A DNA stretch of 64,000 nucleotides, from positions 2,356,001 to 2,420,000 of the forward strand of contig JASGIS010000001.1 of the NCBI GenBank assembly GCA_047601745.1, read 5' to 3'. Position numbers and translations under genes: made by a program. This stretch comes from JAKPAM01 sp047601745. Lineage in GTDB: Bacteria; Pseudomonadota; Gammaproteobacteria; Burkholderiales; Burkholderiaceae_E. This document shows, piece by piece, positions 7,934-15,515 of this stretch. The notes beneath the pieces were generated by a model. That model was not told the origin of the DNA, did not search any database, and worked only from the letters and a program-made list of their open reading frames with translations. Within the stretch, counting starts at the first letter, position 1. Every line of letters starts with the position of its first letter.

Positions 7934-9059
7934 GGACACGCTGGATCGGCTGCTGGCGATCGCCAGCCACAATCCGTCGATGGCGGCGGTGCGCGAGGCG
8001 GCGCCCCACGACGACGAGATCGTCGACTTCTGCGTGCCGGTCAACCGGCACTTTCCGCCGGCGTCGCTGCTCGAACGGCTGCGGGCATCGCTGCCGGACC
8101 TGCTGCGCCATTACCCGGACGACGCCGCGGCGCTGGAGCCGCATCTGGCCGAGCTGATCGGGCTGCCGGCGCGCCACGTGGTGCTGGCCAACGGTTCGAC
8201 CGAGGTGATCACCGCGCTGTGCCGGATGGCGCGTGGGCCGATCGTGACGACGGTGCCGACCTTCGGGCGCTGGACCGACCTGCCGGCCGAGTGGGGCGTG
8301 CCGGCCTACTACGTGCACCACCGCCGATCGCGGTCGTGGCGAGTGGACGTCGACGAGCTGATCGATTCGGTGAGGCGGCACGGCGCCGACACGCTGGTGC
8401 TGTGCAATCCGAACAACCCGACCGGCGCGTGGTTCACCGGCGACGAGATCGGCCGCATCGTGACGACGCTGGCCGATCTGGCGACGATCGTCATCGACGA
8501 ATCGTTCATCGATTTCTCGTCGCTGACCAGCGCGAGCGGGCTCGCGCAGAGCGACGACGGCAACCTGGTCATCGTCAAGAGCCTGGGCAAGTCGCTCGGC
8601 TGGCACGGGATCCGGCTCGGCTACGCGGTGGCCGGCGAGCGGCGCGCGGCCGCGCTGCGCCGGCAGTTGCCGCGCTGGAACGTCAACGGCCTGGCCGCGC
8701 AGGTGCTCAAGGAACTGGGGCCGCTCGGCGACGCGCTGCGCGCCAGTTTCGGCCACGTGATCCGTGATCGCGAATATCTGCTCGAACGGCTCGCGCAGGT
8801 CGACGGGCTGACGGTGTTTCCGTCGGAGGCCAACTTCGTCTACGCGGAGCTGGCGCCGGGCCTGTGCGGCCGCGCGCTGCGGCGCCGGCTGCTCGAACGC
8901 GACGGCTTGTACCTGCGCGAATGCAGCAACAAGGTCGGCGACGACGAATGCCATCTGCGCATCGCGGTGCTGCCGCGCGCGGAGTCCGATCGGCTGGTGC
9001 AGGCGCTGCGCGGGCACCTGGCGGCGATGCGCGCGTCGCCGGAGGCTCCTGCCGTCTGA
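7923..9059 (+). CDS. cobD: Threonine-phosphate decarboxylase, CobD-like PLP enzyme (fold type I)
   Basis: 378 residues (Salmonella CobD 364). Class I aminotransferase fold with CNPNNPTGAWF (substrate/PLP pocket), an Asp in the TIVIDESFIDF segment, and the PLP lysine at about K223 in SLGKSLGWHGIRLGY. HisC and CobD are close relatives; the start overlapping the threonine kinase by 11 bp strongly favours CobD. The reaction would be L-threonine-phosphate to (R)-1-amino-2-propanol phosphate plus CO2, giving the nucleotide-loop linker of cobamides. Serine-phosphate decarboxylation, known for norcobamide makers, cannot be excluded from sequence. The neighbours supply a self-contained two-step module detached from corrin-ring genes. 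Confidence 0.8.
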   Translation: MSSEDTLDRLLAIASHNPSMAAVREAAPHDDEIVDFCVPVNRHFPPASLLERLRASLPDLLRHYPDDAAALEPHLAELIGLPARHVVLANGSTEVITALCRMARGPIVTTVPTFGRWTDLPAEWGVPAYYVHHRRSRSWRVDVDELIDSVRRHGADTLVLCNPNNPTGAWFTGDEIGRIVTTLADLATIVIDESFIDFSSLTSASGLAQSDDGNLVIVKSLGKSLGWHGIRLGYAVAGERRAAALRRQLPRWNVNGLAAQVLKELGPLGDALRASFGHVIRDREYLLERLAQVDGLTVFPSEANFVYAELAPGLCGRALRRRLLERDGLYLRECSNKVGDDECHLRIAVLPRAESDRLVQALRGHLAAMRASPEAPAV

Positions 9060-9443
9060 TGGCCCCGGCGCACGCGGGGGGGCTTGGCGGACCCGGGCGG
9101 ACCCAGCGGGCCTAGAGGACCCAGGGGATTCAGGAGACTCAGGGGGACTCACGAGACCCACGAGACCCAGGAGGCCAGGAGGCCAGGAGGCCAGGCGGGC
9201 CTCGACGAGCCCGTCTGACCTCGCTGGGTATTTCGCTGGCTTCGAGGCCCGGACCGGTCTCGAGCGACCTCGATCGGCCGTTGAAGGGTCCGGAATCATC
9301 GAGAATTTCGTTGCGCGAAACCCGAGTGCACTGAAAGTCGATTGAAAGGGTCCGGGTTTCTTGTCAGCATCGGGTCGTCATTCGCAATGCGGCGGGCAAA
9401 GCATCCGCTGCTTCGATCGTTCGACGATCTTCGGAGGAGACCG
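9060..9443. other. 384-bp intergenic region with repeats, upstream of the porin
   Basis: No gene seen. It begins with G/C-rich low-complexity sequence holding short tandem repeats. A related motif, TTGAAGGGTCCGG and TTGAAAGGGTCCGG, then occurs twice about 60 bp apart. GAAACCCG (9317-9324) and CGGGTTTC (9353-9360) are perfectly complementary and could form a stem with a long loop, either ending the upstream transcript or lying in the porin leader. A strong Shine-Dalgarno sequence GGAGGAGA (9433-9440) belongs to the porin. Confidence 0.4.
9150..9195. repeat. Short tandem repeats: CACGAGACC x2 and AGGAGGCC x3
   Basis: Two copies of a 9-bp unit CACGAGACC (from 9150) run into three copies of an 8-bp unit AGGAGGCC (9169-9192) plus a partial fourth. 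The 8-bp period is not a multiple of three, in line with a non-coding location between cobD and the porin gene. Confidence 0.8.
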
Positions 9444-10532
9444 ATGTCGAAAACCAAGTGCGCGGCCGCGCTGTTCGCCGGCCTGCTGTCGCCATGGGCG
9501 ATGGCCCAGTCCAACGTCACGATGTACGGCATCGCCGATGCCGGGATCGGCTTCATCGATGTCGGCGGGCCCGGCAATTCGACCGCGTTCCGGGTCGACT
9601 CGGGCTACAACAGCACCGGCCGCTGGGGCATCCGCGGCAGCGAGGATCTGGGCGGCGGTCTGCAGGCGTTCTTCAAGGCCGAGGCCGAGGTCGGCTGGGA
9701 TACTGGCGGCGGCGATGGCGGCGGGGGCAATGCGCTGAATTTCGCTCGCGGCAGTTATGTCGGCCTCGAAGGCCGGTTCGGGCAGGTCTGGTTTGGCCGT
9801 GACTACGTGTCCGGCTATCCGGCGATGCTGGAGATCGACATCCTGCGGTATGGACTGTTCGGCAACCTGCTGACGTTCCTGAGCGGTTACCAGGGAGCCA
9901 CGGTCGACGGCGTCACCTACGGCGCGGTGTCCGGCATGCAGACGCGCACCAGCAACGGCATCTTCTACAAGACGCCGCAGTTCGGCGGGCACGTGATCCA
10001 GGCGCACTACGGCGCCGGCGAGCGCTACGCGGCGCCGAAGTCCGGCGGCAGCCACGCCGGCGTATCGTGGATCTTCGCGTCGGGCCCATGGTCGGCCAGC
10101 GCCTGGTTCCACCAGCGCCGGTCGGTGCTGGCGCCGGACAGCAGCCTGCTCAAGACCAAGGAATACGGCGGCGGGGGCGGCTATCGGTTCGGGCCTGCCA
10201 AGCTCGTGCTGGGCGCCGGCGTGTCCGACCCGGACGGCCCGCAGAAATTGAAGTTCTACAACGTCGGCGGATCGGTGCGCGCCGGCACGGGCACCGTGTA
10301 CCTGCAGTTCACGCGGATGAAGGAGGACGCCAGCAGCGCGCGCGGCAACAGCCTGTCGCTGTCGTACACGTACCCGTTGTCGAAACGGACCAACCTGTAC
10401 GCGACGGCCGGCACGACCCGCAACAACGCCACCGGCACGTACGTGCTGCGCGGGTCGGGGCTCAGCTACGCGGCCGGGGCGCCGGGGGCCGACCAGAAGG
10501 GCCTCGCGTTGGGCATCCGGCATTTCTTCTGA
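9444..10532 (+). CDS. Outer-membrane porin, Burkholderia-type (Porin_4, trimeric general porin)
   Basis: 362 residues. Signal peptide MSKTKCAAALFAGLLSPWAMA is cleaved before QSNVTMYG; the SNVTMYGIADAGI opening is the standard first strand of betaproteobacterial porins. The body alternates aromatic and polar residues as in a 16-strand barrel, with the constriction-loop region (AMLEIDILRYGLFGN area), and ends in GIRHFF with the terminal Phe recognised by the BAM machinery. It should form a trimeric diffusion channel. A strong Shine-Dalgarno GGAGGAGA lies just upstream, consistent with high expression. An in-frame start at 9342 would give no signal peptide and is rejected. Confidence 0.93.
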   Translation: MSKTKCAAALFAGLLSPWAMAQSNVTMYGIADAGIGFIDVGGPGNSTAFRVDSGYNSTGRWGIRGSEDLGGGLQAFFKAEAEVGWDTGGGDGGGGNALNFARGSYVGLEGRFGQVWFGRDYVSGYPAMLEIDILRYGLFGNLLTFLSGYQGATVDGVTYGAVSGMQTRTSNGIFYKTPQFGGHVIQAHYGAGERYAAPKSGGSHAGVSWIFASGPWSASAWFHQRRSVLAPDSSLLKTKEYGGGGGYRFGPAKLVLGAGVSDPDGPQKLKFYNVGGSVRAGTGTVYLQFTRMKEDASSARGNSLSLSYTYPLSKRTNLYATAGTTRNNATGTYVLRGSGLSYAAGAPGADQKGLALGIRHFF

Positions 10533-10639
10533 TCGACGGGTGGCGTACGGGGAGGTACATCGCGTAGGCGCCCGACGACTTGAATCCCCGGCATCCGGTG
10601 CAAAATCAGAACGATTGCGGATCGATTCCCGAGGTGTCC

Positions 10640-11623
10640 ATGACCCGCGTGCTGCGATGGTTGTTGTGCCTGTCCGTCGTGTCGCTGCTGGCCGCCGGCT
10701 GTTCGCTGGCCAGGTTCGGCTACGACGCGTTTCCATATTGGGCGATGTGGCAGCTCGATCGCCATCTGGACCTGGACGACGAGCAGCGGGTGTTGGCGCG
10801 CAACGCGATCGATGACCTGCGTGCCTGGCACGAGCGCGCGGAGCTGCCGCAGTACGCGCGCTTCCTCAAGCAGGTCGATGCGCGTCTGCGCGGTGTCGGC
10901 GGTGGGGCCGATGGGGCCGATGGGCCGCCTGGCCATGGTGCGGTGCAGGGCGCGCTCGACGGCTCGGGGGCCGGCACCGATGCGTCGGTTCCGGCCGGCG
11001 ATCGCGATGCGATCCGGCCGGTGGAGTTCGACACGTGGCGCCGGACGGCGATGGCGCGCTGGGCGCCGCTGGCCGACCAGGTGGCCGGGCCTGTGACGAC
11101 GCTGCTGGCGAGCCTGAAGCCGGCGCAGATCGAGCGGCTGAAGGACAGGTTCGCCGACGACAATCGCGAGATGATCAAGAAGTACGGACTCGACTCGCCG
11201 AACAAGGTCGTGCAGGCGCGAGCCGACCGGATCATCGAGCGCGCCGAGTTCTTCCTCGGACGGCTGAGCGCCGAGCAGAAGCGTGCGCTGCGCGAGCAGG
11301 CCGCGGGGCTGCCGTCGAGCGAGGCGCTGTGGCTGGACGAGCGTGAGGACCGGCAGCAGGCCCTGTTGGCGCTGATCGCGCGGCTGCAGGCCGAGAAGCC
11401 GCCGGCGACGGTCGGGCGGGACTGGACGCGCGATTACCTGATGTCGGTGATCAGCCTCGACAACCCCAGGCGGCGCCAGAAGCTCGAACACGCGCGGCAG
11501 GCATCCGACGAGATGATGGTGCGCGTCGTCAACGAAGCCAGCGACGTGCAGCGGCGCCACCTGTCGAAGCGTTTGAACGAGTTCGCGACGGACTTCGAGC
11601 GGCGCGCCGGAAAGGCCGGCTGA
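10640..11623 (+). CDS. DUF6279 family lipoprotein
   Basis: 327 residues. A lipoprotein signal peptide runs to the lipobox LLAAGC (Cys at about residue 20), so it is probably membrane anchored and periplasmic. The mature start RFGYDAFPYWAMWQLDRHLD and the following LDDEQRVLARNAIDDLRAWH match the DUF6279 family, whose biochemical role is unknown. The remainder is helical, charged and Gln/Arg-rich. A Gly/Ala/Asp stretch around residues 90-115 (GGGADGADGPPGHG) is coded by short 9-bp repeats and is probably a flexible insertion. The start at 10640 is preferred over 10580 because it gives the signal peptide. It lies 107 bp behind the porin and could share its transcript. Confidence 0.8.
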   Translation: MTRVLRWLLCLSVVSLLAAGCSLARFGYDAFPYWAMWQLDRHLDLDDEQRVLARNAIDDLRAWHERAELPQYARFLKQVDARLRGVGGGADGADGPPGHGAVQGALDGSGAGTDASVPAGDRDAIRPVEFDTWRRTAMARWAPLADQVAGPVTTLLASLKPAQIERLKDRFADDNREMIKKYGLDSPNKVVQARADRIIERAEFFLGRLSAEQKRALREQAAGLPSSEALWLDEREDRQQALLALIARLQAEKPPATVGRDWTRDYLMSVISLDNPRRRQKLEHARQASDEMMVRVVNEASDVQRRHLSKRLNEFATDFERRAGKAG

Positions 11624-11628
11624 CGCTG

Positions 11629-11654
11629 CGCGGGTGTCGGCGCCGTCGCCCGCG
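11629..11654. terminator. GC hairpin between two convergent genes
   Basis: CGCGGG (11629-11634) pairs with CCCGCG (11649-11654), with a further CGGCGCCG self-complementary core between. It lies exactly between the convergent ends of the DUF6279 and enoyl-CoA hydratase genes, so it may act as a bidirectional terminator, but there is no T-run on either side. Confidence 0.35.
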
Positions 11655-11669
11655 AAGCGCCGCGGCGGC

Positions 11670-12443
11670 TCACCGGTTGCGAAACACCGGCGTCCGTTTC
11701 TCGACGAAGCTGCGCATGCTTTCCTGCGCGTCCTGCGTCTGGCTGGCGCTGGCCATCATTTCGATCGCGTACGCGTAGGCCTTGGGCAGGTCCATGTCGA
11801 TGTGCGCGTAGAAGCCCTGCTTGCCCAGTCCTTTGGACATCCGGCTGCCGCGCGTGACGCGCTCGGCGAGCGCGCGGGTCTGCGCATCCAACTGGTCGGC
11901 CGGCACGGCGCGATTGATCAATCCCCATTCGACGGCGGTCCTGGCGTCGATGCGGTCGCCGCTGAGCGCCATCTCGAGCGCGTGTTTGCGCGACAGGCAG
12001 CGCGAGACGGCGACCACCGGGGTGTGGCAGAACCAGCCCTTCTGGCCGCCGGGCGTCGCGAACGTCGCGGTCTCGGCGGCGACGGCCAGGTCGCAGGTCG
12101 CCACGAGCTGCGTGCCGGCGGCGATCGCCGGGCCCTGCACGCGGGCGATGACGACCTGCGGAACGCGCTGGATCGTTTCCATCAGTTGCGTGCAGCGGCG
12201 CAACAGCCGTCGCATCGCCGGCAGGTCGGCGCCGATCATGTCGCTGAAATCATGGCCCGAGCAGAACGCCGGGCCGTTGGCGGCGAGGATGATGCCGTGC
12301 GCGTCACCGTGCTCGACCTGTTCGAACGCATCGATCAGTTCGTCGATGTGGGATAGCGACAGCGGGTTGCGCCGCGCGACGCGGTTCATCGTGATCGTGA
12401 CGATCGCGCCGTCGCGCGCGATCGACAGGGTCTCATCGGTCAT
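11670..12443 (-). CDS. Enoyl-CoA hydratase/isomerase family protein (crotonase fold)
   Basis: 257 residues, the normal crotonase length. The start MTDETLSIARDGAIVTITMN follows a GAGGAGGAG Shine-Dalgarno. Crotonase signatures include NPLSLSHIDEL, the oxyanion-hole segment FCSGHDFSDMIG, and RVQGPAIAAGTQLVATCDLA. A Gly/Ala-rich helix replaces one usual catalytic glutamate, and the CDLAVAAETATFATPGGQKG segment resembles ECHDC3-type and other less characterised members. It probably hydrates or isomerises an acyl-CoA, but the substrate cannot be told from context: neighbours are a DUF3800 remnant and a nitronate monooxygenase-like gene. The C-terminus (MRSFVEKRTPVFRNR) is typical of acyl-CoA hydratases. 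Confidence 0.88.
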   Translation of the reverse strand: MTDETLSIARDGAIVTITMNRVARRNPLSLSHIDELIDAFEQVEHGDAHGIILAANGPAFCSGHDFSDMIGADLPAMRRLLRRCTQLMETIQRVPQVVIARVQGPAIAAGTQLVATCDLAVAAETATFATPGGQKGWFCHTPVVAVSRCLSRKHALEMALSGDRIDARTAVEWGLINRAVPADQLDAQTRALAERVTRGSRMSKGLGKQGFYAHIDMDLPKAYAYAIEMMASASQTQDAQESMRSFVEKRTPVFRNR

Positions 12444-12629
12444 CCGGGGTCTCCTCCTCGATGGGCGACCGCGGATCACGGCCGCTGGTGGCCGGCCTGG
12501 CGGGCGTCGCCGGGCCGATCGGTCGATGATAGTCGAGCGGGGCATGCTCGGGTCTGGCATCTGGCCACGAGCACGAGGCGGGTGACGAGGGGCGAGTGGT
12601 GGAGACGAGTGGCGCCCTCGATTCGGCTG

Positions 12630-12803
12630 TGGGCGCTTTGCAGTTTTTTTCTGCTTCAGCACATCGAACGCCTGAATCGGTTGGGCAGGGCGCAAGTACT
12701 GCACGCCTACAGGGCGTGCCACCAGATCGGCGACCTGTAGTCCCGCCAGATTCGTTTTCTTGTCGGCGAAGACGATTTGATACTGCGCACTTCGAGTCGT
12801 CAT
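12630..12803 (-). pseudogene. Remnant of a DUF3800 protein (C-terminal ~55 codons)
   Basis: Translation of the minus strand gives QYQIVFADKKTNLAGLQVAD followed by LVARPVGVQYLRPAQP and AFDVLKQKK. This resembles the conserved C-terminus of DUF3800 proteins (an RNase H-like family often found on mobile elements). A TAA closes the frame about 12 codons upstream of 12803 and nothing of the N-terminal catalytic part remains. No stop follows the remnant in frame before the next gene, so it is not a functional unit. The stretch is less GC-rich than its surroundings, consistent with a decayed acquisition. Confidence 0.6.
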
Positions 12804-12882
12804 GGTCCGTTTTCCCTGCCGCTGGCGTGAAGCGCTAACCCCTTACCGGTTTCAAAGTCATGTTGAGCGTGCTGTCGCGTGT

Positions 12883-13866
12883 TCAAGCCACGCGTTCGTC
12901 CATCAACCGCTGCGTCGCGGCCTGCGCGTCGCGGTACTCCTCTTCGATCCGGGCGACGAGTTCGGCCGTCGACAGCACCGATTCGACGGCCGAGACCGTG
13001 TGGCCGGCGCTCCACAGGTCGACCCAGCGCTTGGGGCCGCGCATCTGGCCGGCATAAGCGCTGAACAGCTCGCGCGATTTTTCCTTGGAGACCGGCTGCG
13101 CGACGATTTCGGGATCCAGTCCGCAGGCGACGATCGACGGACGCAGGAAGTTGGCGTCGATGCCGCTGATGCCGCGCGTGAGCTGGATGTCGTCGATGCC
13201 GCTGTCGATCAGCATCTGCTTGTAGCGCTCGTCGGCCATCGCTTCGCTGGTGGCGATGAAGCGCGTGCCCATCAGGCCGAGTTCGCAGCCGAGCACGCGC
13301 GCCGACCATAGCGCCTGTCCGTCGGAGATGCCGCCGGCCAGCACCAGCGGGCCGTCGTACAGCTTGCGCACCGCGCGCACGAACGACATGCCGTTGGCCC
13401 AGCCGGTCTGGCCGCCGGCGCCGGCGCTCAGCAGCACGAGGCCGTCGACACCGGATGCAAGCGCCTTTTCGGCGTGGCGGATCGAGCCGACGTCGGCCAG
13501 CACGAAGCAGCCGACGTCGTGCAGCTTCTTGACGTACTTCTCGGGCGAACCGACGCTGGCCAGCACCATCGGGACCTCGTGCTTGACCAGCACGTCGACG
13601 TCGGCGTCGAGCTTGGCCGGGTCGGTGCGCATCAGCACGTTCGGGCACACCGGCGCGGTCGGCCGCTCGGCGCGCGCGCAACGTTCGGCGATCTCGGTCA
13701 ACCACGCGTCGAGCTGCTCGGGCTCGCGGGCGTTGACGGTCGGAAACGAACCGATGACGCCTTCGATGCAGGCGGCGGCGGTCAGCTCGACGCCCGAGAT
13801 GCGCAGCATGGGCGCGGCGATCAGCGGCAGGCGAAGACGTGAGGCGATGGAAGCGGGCAAGGGCAC
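12883..13866 (-). CDS. Nitronate monooxygenase-like FMN enzyme (2-nitropropane dioxygenase family)
   Basis: 327 residues, a TIM-barrel flavoprotein. Visible family features are the N-terminal RLPLIAAPMLRISG, VLVKHEVPMVLASVG, and the phosphate-binding GLVLLSAGAGGQTG and PLVLAGGISDGQAL segments that hold FMN. Members oxidise alkyl nitronates or, in some clades, act as quinone or enoyl reductases. The Tyr-rich C-terminal region (RELFSAYAGQMRGPKRWVDL) matches proteobacterial NMO-like proteins linked to fatty acid catabolism. The gene ends 53 bp downstream of the TrpB2 gene's end-to-start order on the same strand, so both may be transcribed separately; no direct pathway link is evident. Confidence 0.85.
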   Translation of the reverse strand: MPLPASIASRLRLPLIAAPMLRISGVELTAAACIEGVIGSFPTVNAREPEQLDAWLTEIAERCARAERPTAPVCPNVLMRTDPAKLDADVDVLVKHEVPMVLASVGSPEKYVKKLHDVGCFVLADVGSIRHAEKALASGVDGLVLLSAGAGGQTGWANGMSFVRAVRKLYDGPLVLAGGISDGQALWSARVLGCELGLMGTRFIATSEAMADERYKQMLIDSGIDDIQLTRGISGIDANFLRPSIVACGLDPEIVAQPVSKEKSRELFSAYAGQMRGPKRWVDLWSAGHTVSAVESVLSTAELVARIEEEYRDAQAATQRLMDERVA

Positions 13867-13919
13867 TGCGGGTACTCCGGGTAAGGCTCGGAATCGATGA
13901 GGACGGGAACGGGAGCCGA

Positions 13920-15284
13920 TCAGGCCGCGTCGGGCAGGCTGTCCAGCGCCTTGGCGAGCGCCTGCTCGTCATAGTGCTGGTCGGTGAGCTTGCCGGCCGC
14001 GTAGTCGGTGTACGCCTGCATGTCGAAGTGGCCGTGGCCCGACAGCAGGAACACGATCGTTTCGGCCTTGCCTTCGCGTTTGCAGCGCAGCGCCTCGTCG
14101 ATCGCGGCCTTGACGGCGTGGTTGGCCTCGGGTGCGGGCACGATGCCCTCGGTCTTGGCGAACAGCACGCCGGCGGCGAAGCATTCGGTCTGCTGGAACG
14201 CGACGGCGTCGATCAGGCCGAGTTCCTTGACGTGCGAGACCAGCGGCGCCATGCCGTGGTAGCGCAGGCCGCCGGCATGGAAGCCGGGCGGCGTGAACGT
14301 CGAGCCCAGCGTGTGCATCTTGGCCAGCGGCGTCATGTGGCCGGTGTCGCCGAAGTCATAAGCGTAGCGGCCGCGGGTCAGCGACGGGCAGGCGGCGGGC
14401 TCGGCGGCGACGATGCGCGGCTTGGGAGCCTCGCCGCGCAGCGCCTGGCCGATGAACGGGAACGCGATGCCGGCGAAGTTCGAGCCGCCGCCGGCGCAGC
14501 CGATGAGGACGTCGGGCCAGGTGTCGGCCATCCGGATCTGCTCGATCGTCTCCAGGCCGATCACCGATTGGTGCAGCAGCACGTGGTTGAGCACCGAGCC
14601 CAGCGCGTACTTGGTGTCGTCGTTCTGCGCGGCGATCTCGACGGCTTCGGAGATCGCGATGCCGAGGCTGCCCGGGTGGTCCGGGCGTTCGGCGAGGACC
14701 GAGCGGCCGAAAGCGGTTTCGTCGGACGGCGACGCGACGCACCGCGCGCCATAAGTCTCCATCACCGCGCGCCGATAAGGCTTCTGGTCGAACGAGACGC
14801 GTACCTGGAACACCTTGACCTCGAGGCCGTACAGCGCGCCGGCGAACGCCAGCGACGTGCCCCACTGGCCGGCGCCGGTCTCGGTCGTCAGCCGCTTGAT
14901 GCCGGCCTGCTGGTTGAAGAAAGCCTGCGCGACCGCGGTGTTCGGCTTATGGCTGCCGGCCGGACTGACGCCTTCGTACTTGTAGAAGATCCGGGCCGGC
15001 GTGCCCAGCGCCTTTTCCAGGTTGCGCGCGCGGATCAGCGGAGCCGGGCGCCACAGCTTGTAGACGTCGCGCACCGGTTCGGGGATCTCGATCTCGCGTT
15101 CGGTGCTGACCTCTTGCTGGATCAGCGACATCGGGAACAGCGGCGCGAGGTCGTCCGGGCCGACCGGCTGGCGGGTGCCCGGATGCAGCACCGGCGGCAG
15201 CGCCTGCGGCAGGTCGGCCTGCAGGTTGTACCAGGCCTTGGGCAGGCGGTCTTCGGGCAGCAGGTATTTGGTCGGCTCGGACAT
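13920..15284 (-). CDS. Stand-alone tryptophan synthase beta chain, TrpB2 type
   Basis: 454 residues, longer than TrpB1 (~397) and typical of the TrpB2 class. The PLP lysine lies in EGVSPAGSHKPNTAVAQAFF, followed by TTETGAGQWGTSLA, and the phosphate-cup motif CAGGGSNFAG. The N-terminal extension (MSEPTKYLLPEDRLPKAWYN) and the YKLWRPAPLIRA segment are also class markers. TrpB2 enzymes condense indole and serine to tryptophan without a TrpA partner; here no trpA or other trp gene is nearby. A likely role is indole salvage or a phosphoserine-using variant reaction. A Shine-Dalgarno AGGAG lies upstream of the ATG at 15284. Confidence 0.93.
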   Translation of the reverse strand: MSEPTKYLLPEDRLPKAWYNLQADLPQALPPVLHPGTRQPVGPDDLAPLFPMSLIQQEVSTEREIEIPEPVRDVYKLWRPAPLIRARNLEKALGTPARIFYKYEGVSPAGSHKPNTAVAQAFFNQQAGIKRLTTETGAGQWGTSLAFAGALYGLEVKVFQVRVSFDQKPYRRAVMETYGARCVASPSDETAFGRSVLAERPDHPGSLGIAISEAVEIAAQNDDTKYALGSVLNHVLLHQSVIGLETIEQIRMADTWPDVLIGCAGGGSNFAGIAFPFIGQALRGEAPKPRIVAAEPAACPSLTRGRYAYDFGDTGHMTPLAKMHTLGSTFTPPGFHAGGLRYHGMAPLVSHVKELGLIDAVAFQQTECFAAGVLFAKTEGIVPAPEANHAVKAAIDEALRCKREGKAETIVFLLSGHGHFDMQAYTDYAAGKLTDQHYDEQALAKALDSLPDAA

Positions 15285-15400
15285 AAGGGAGTCTCCTGTC
15301 GGATCGGATTCGTGTCGGCAAGATGATGCCAGACGGCGGCCGCATCGATACGGGTGCGGGGCTGGCGCAGGCCGGCGGGCGCGGGAGGGCCCAGACGGGC

Positions 15401-15430
15401 GCGGGCCGACGCGGGCAGGCGTCGGCCCGC
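15401..15430. terminator. Perfect 12-bp inverted repeat downstream of putA
   Basis: 15401-15412 and 15419-15430 are exact reverse complements (GCGGGCCGACGC / GCGTCGGCCCGC) separated by 6 nt. It is located 86 bp past the putA stop and upstream of the TrpB2 gene on the same strand. Stem strength suggests transcript termination or mRNA stabilisation, but the T-run of a standard intrinsic terminator is absent. Confidence 0.45.
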
Positions 15431-15515
15431 ATCGGCGCGCGGGCGCCGTGGGCAGACCGGAGGGCCCGCTCCGATGGCCGGAGGGGCCGGCGTCCGGGGC
15501 CGGGACCTCGCGCCG

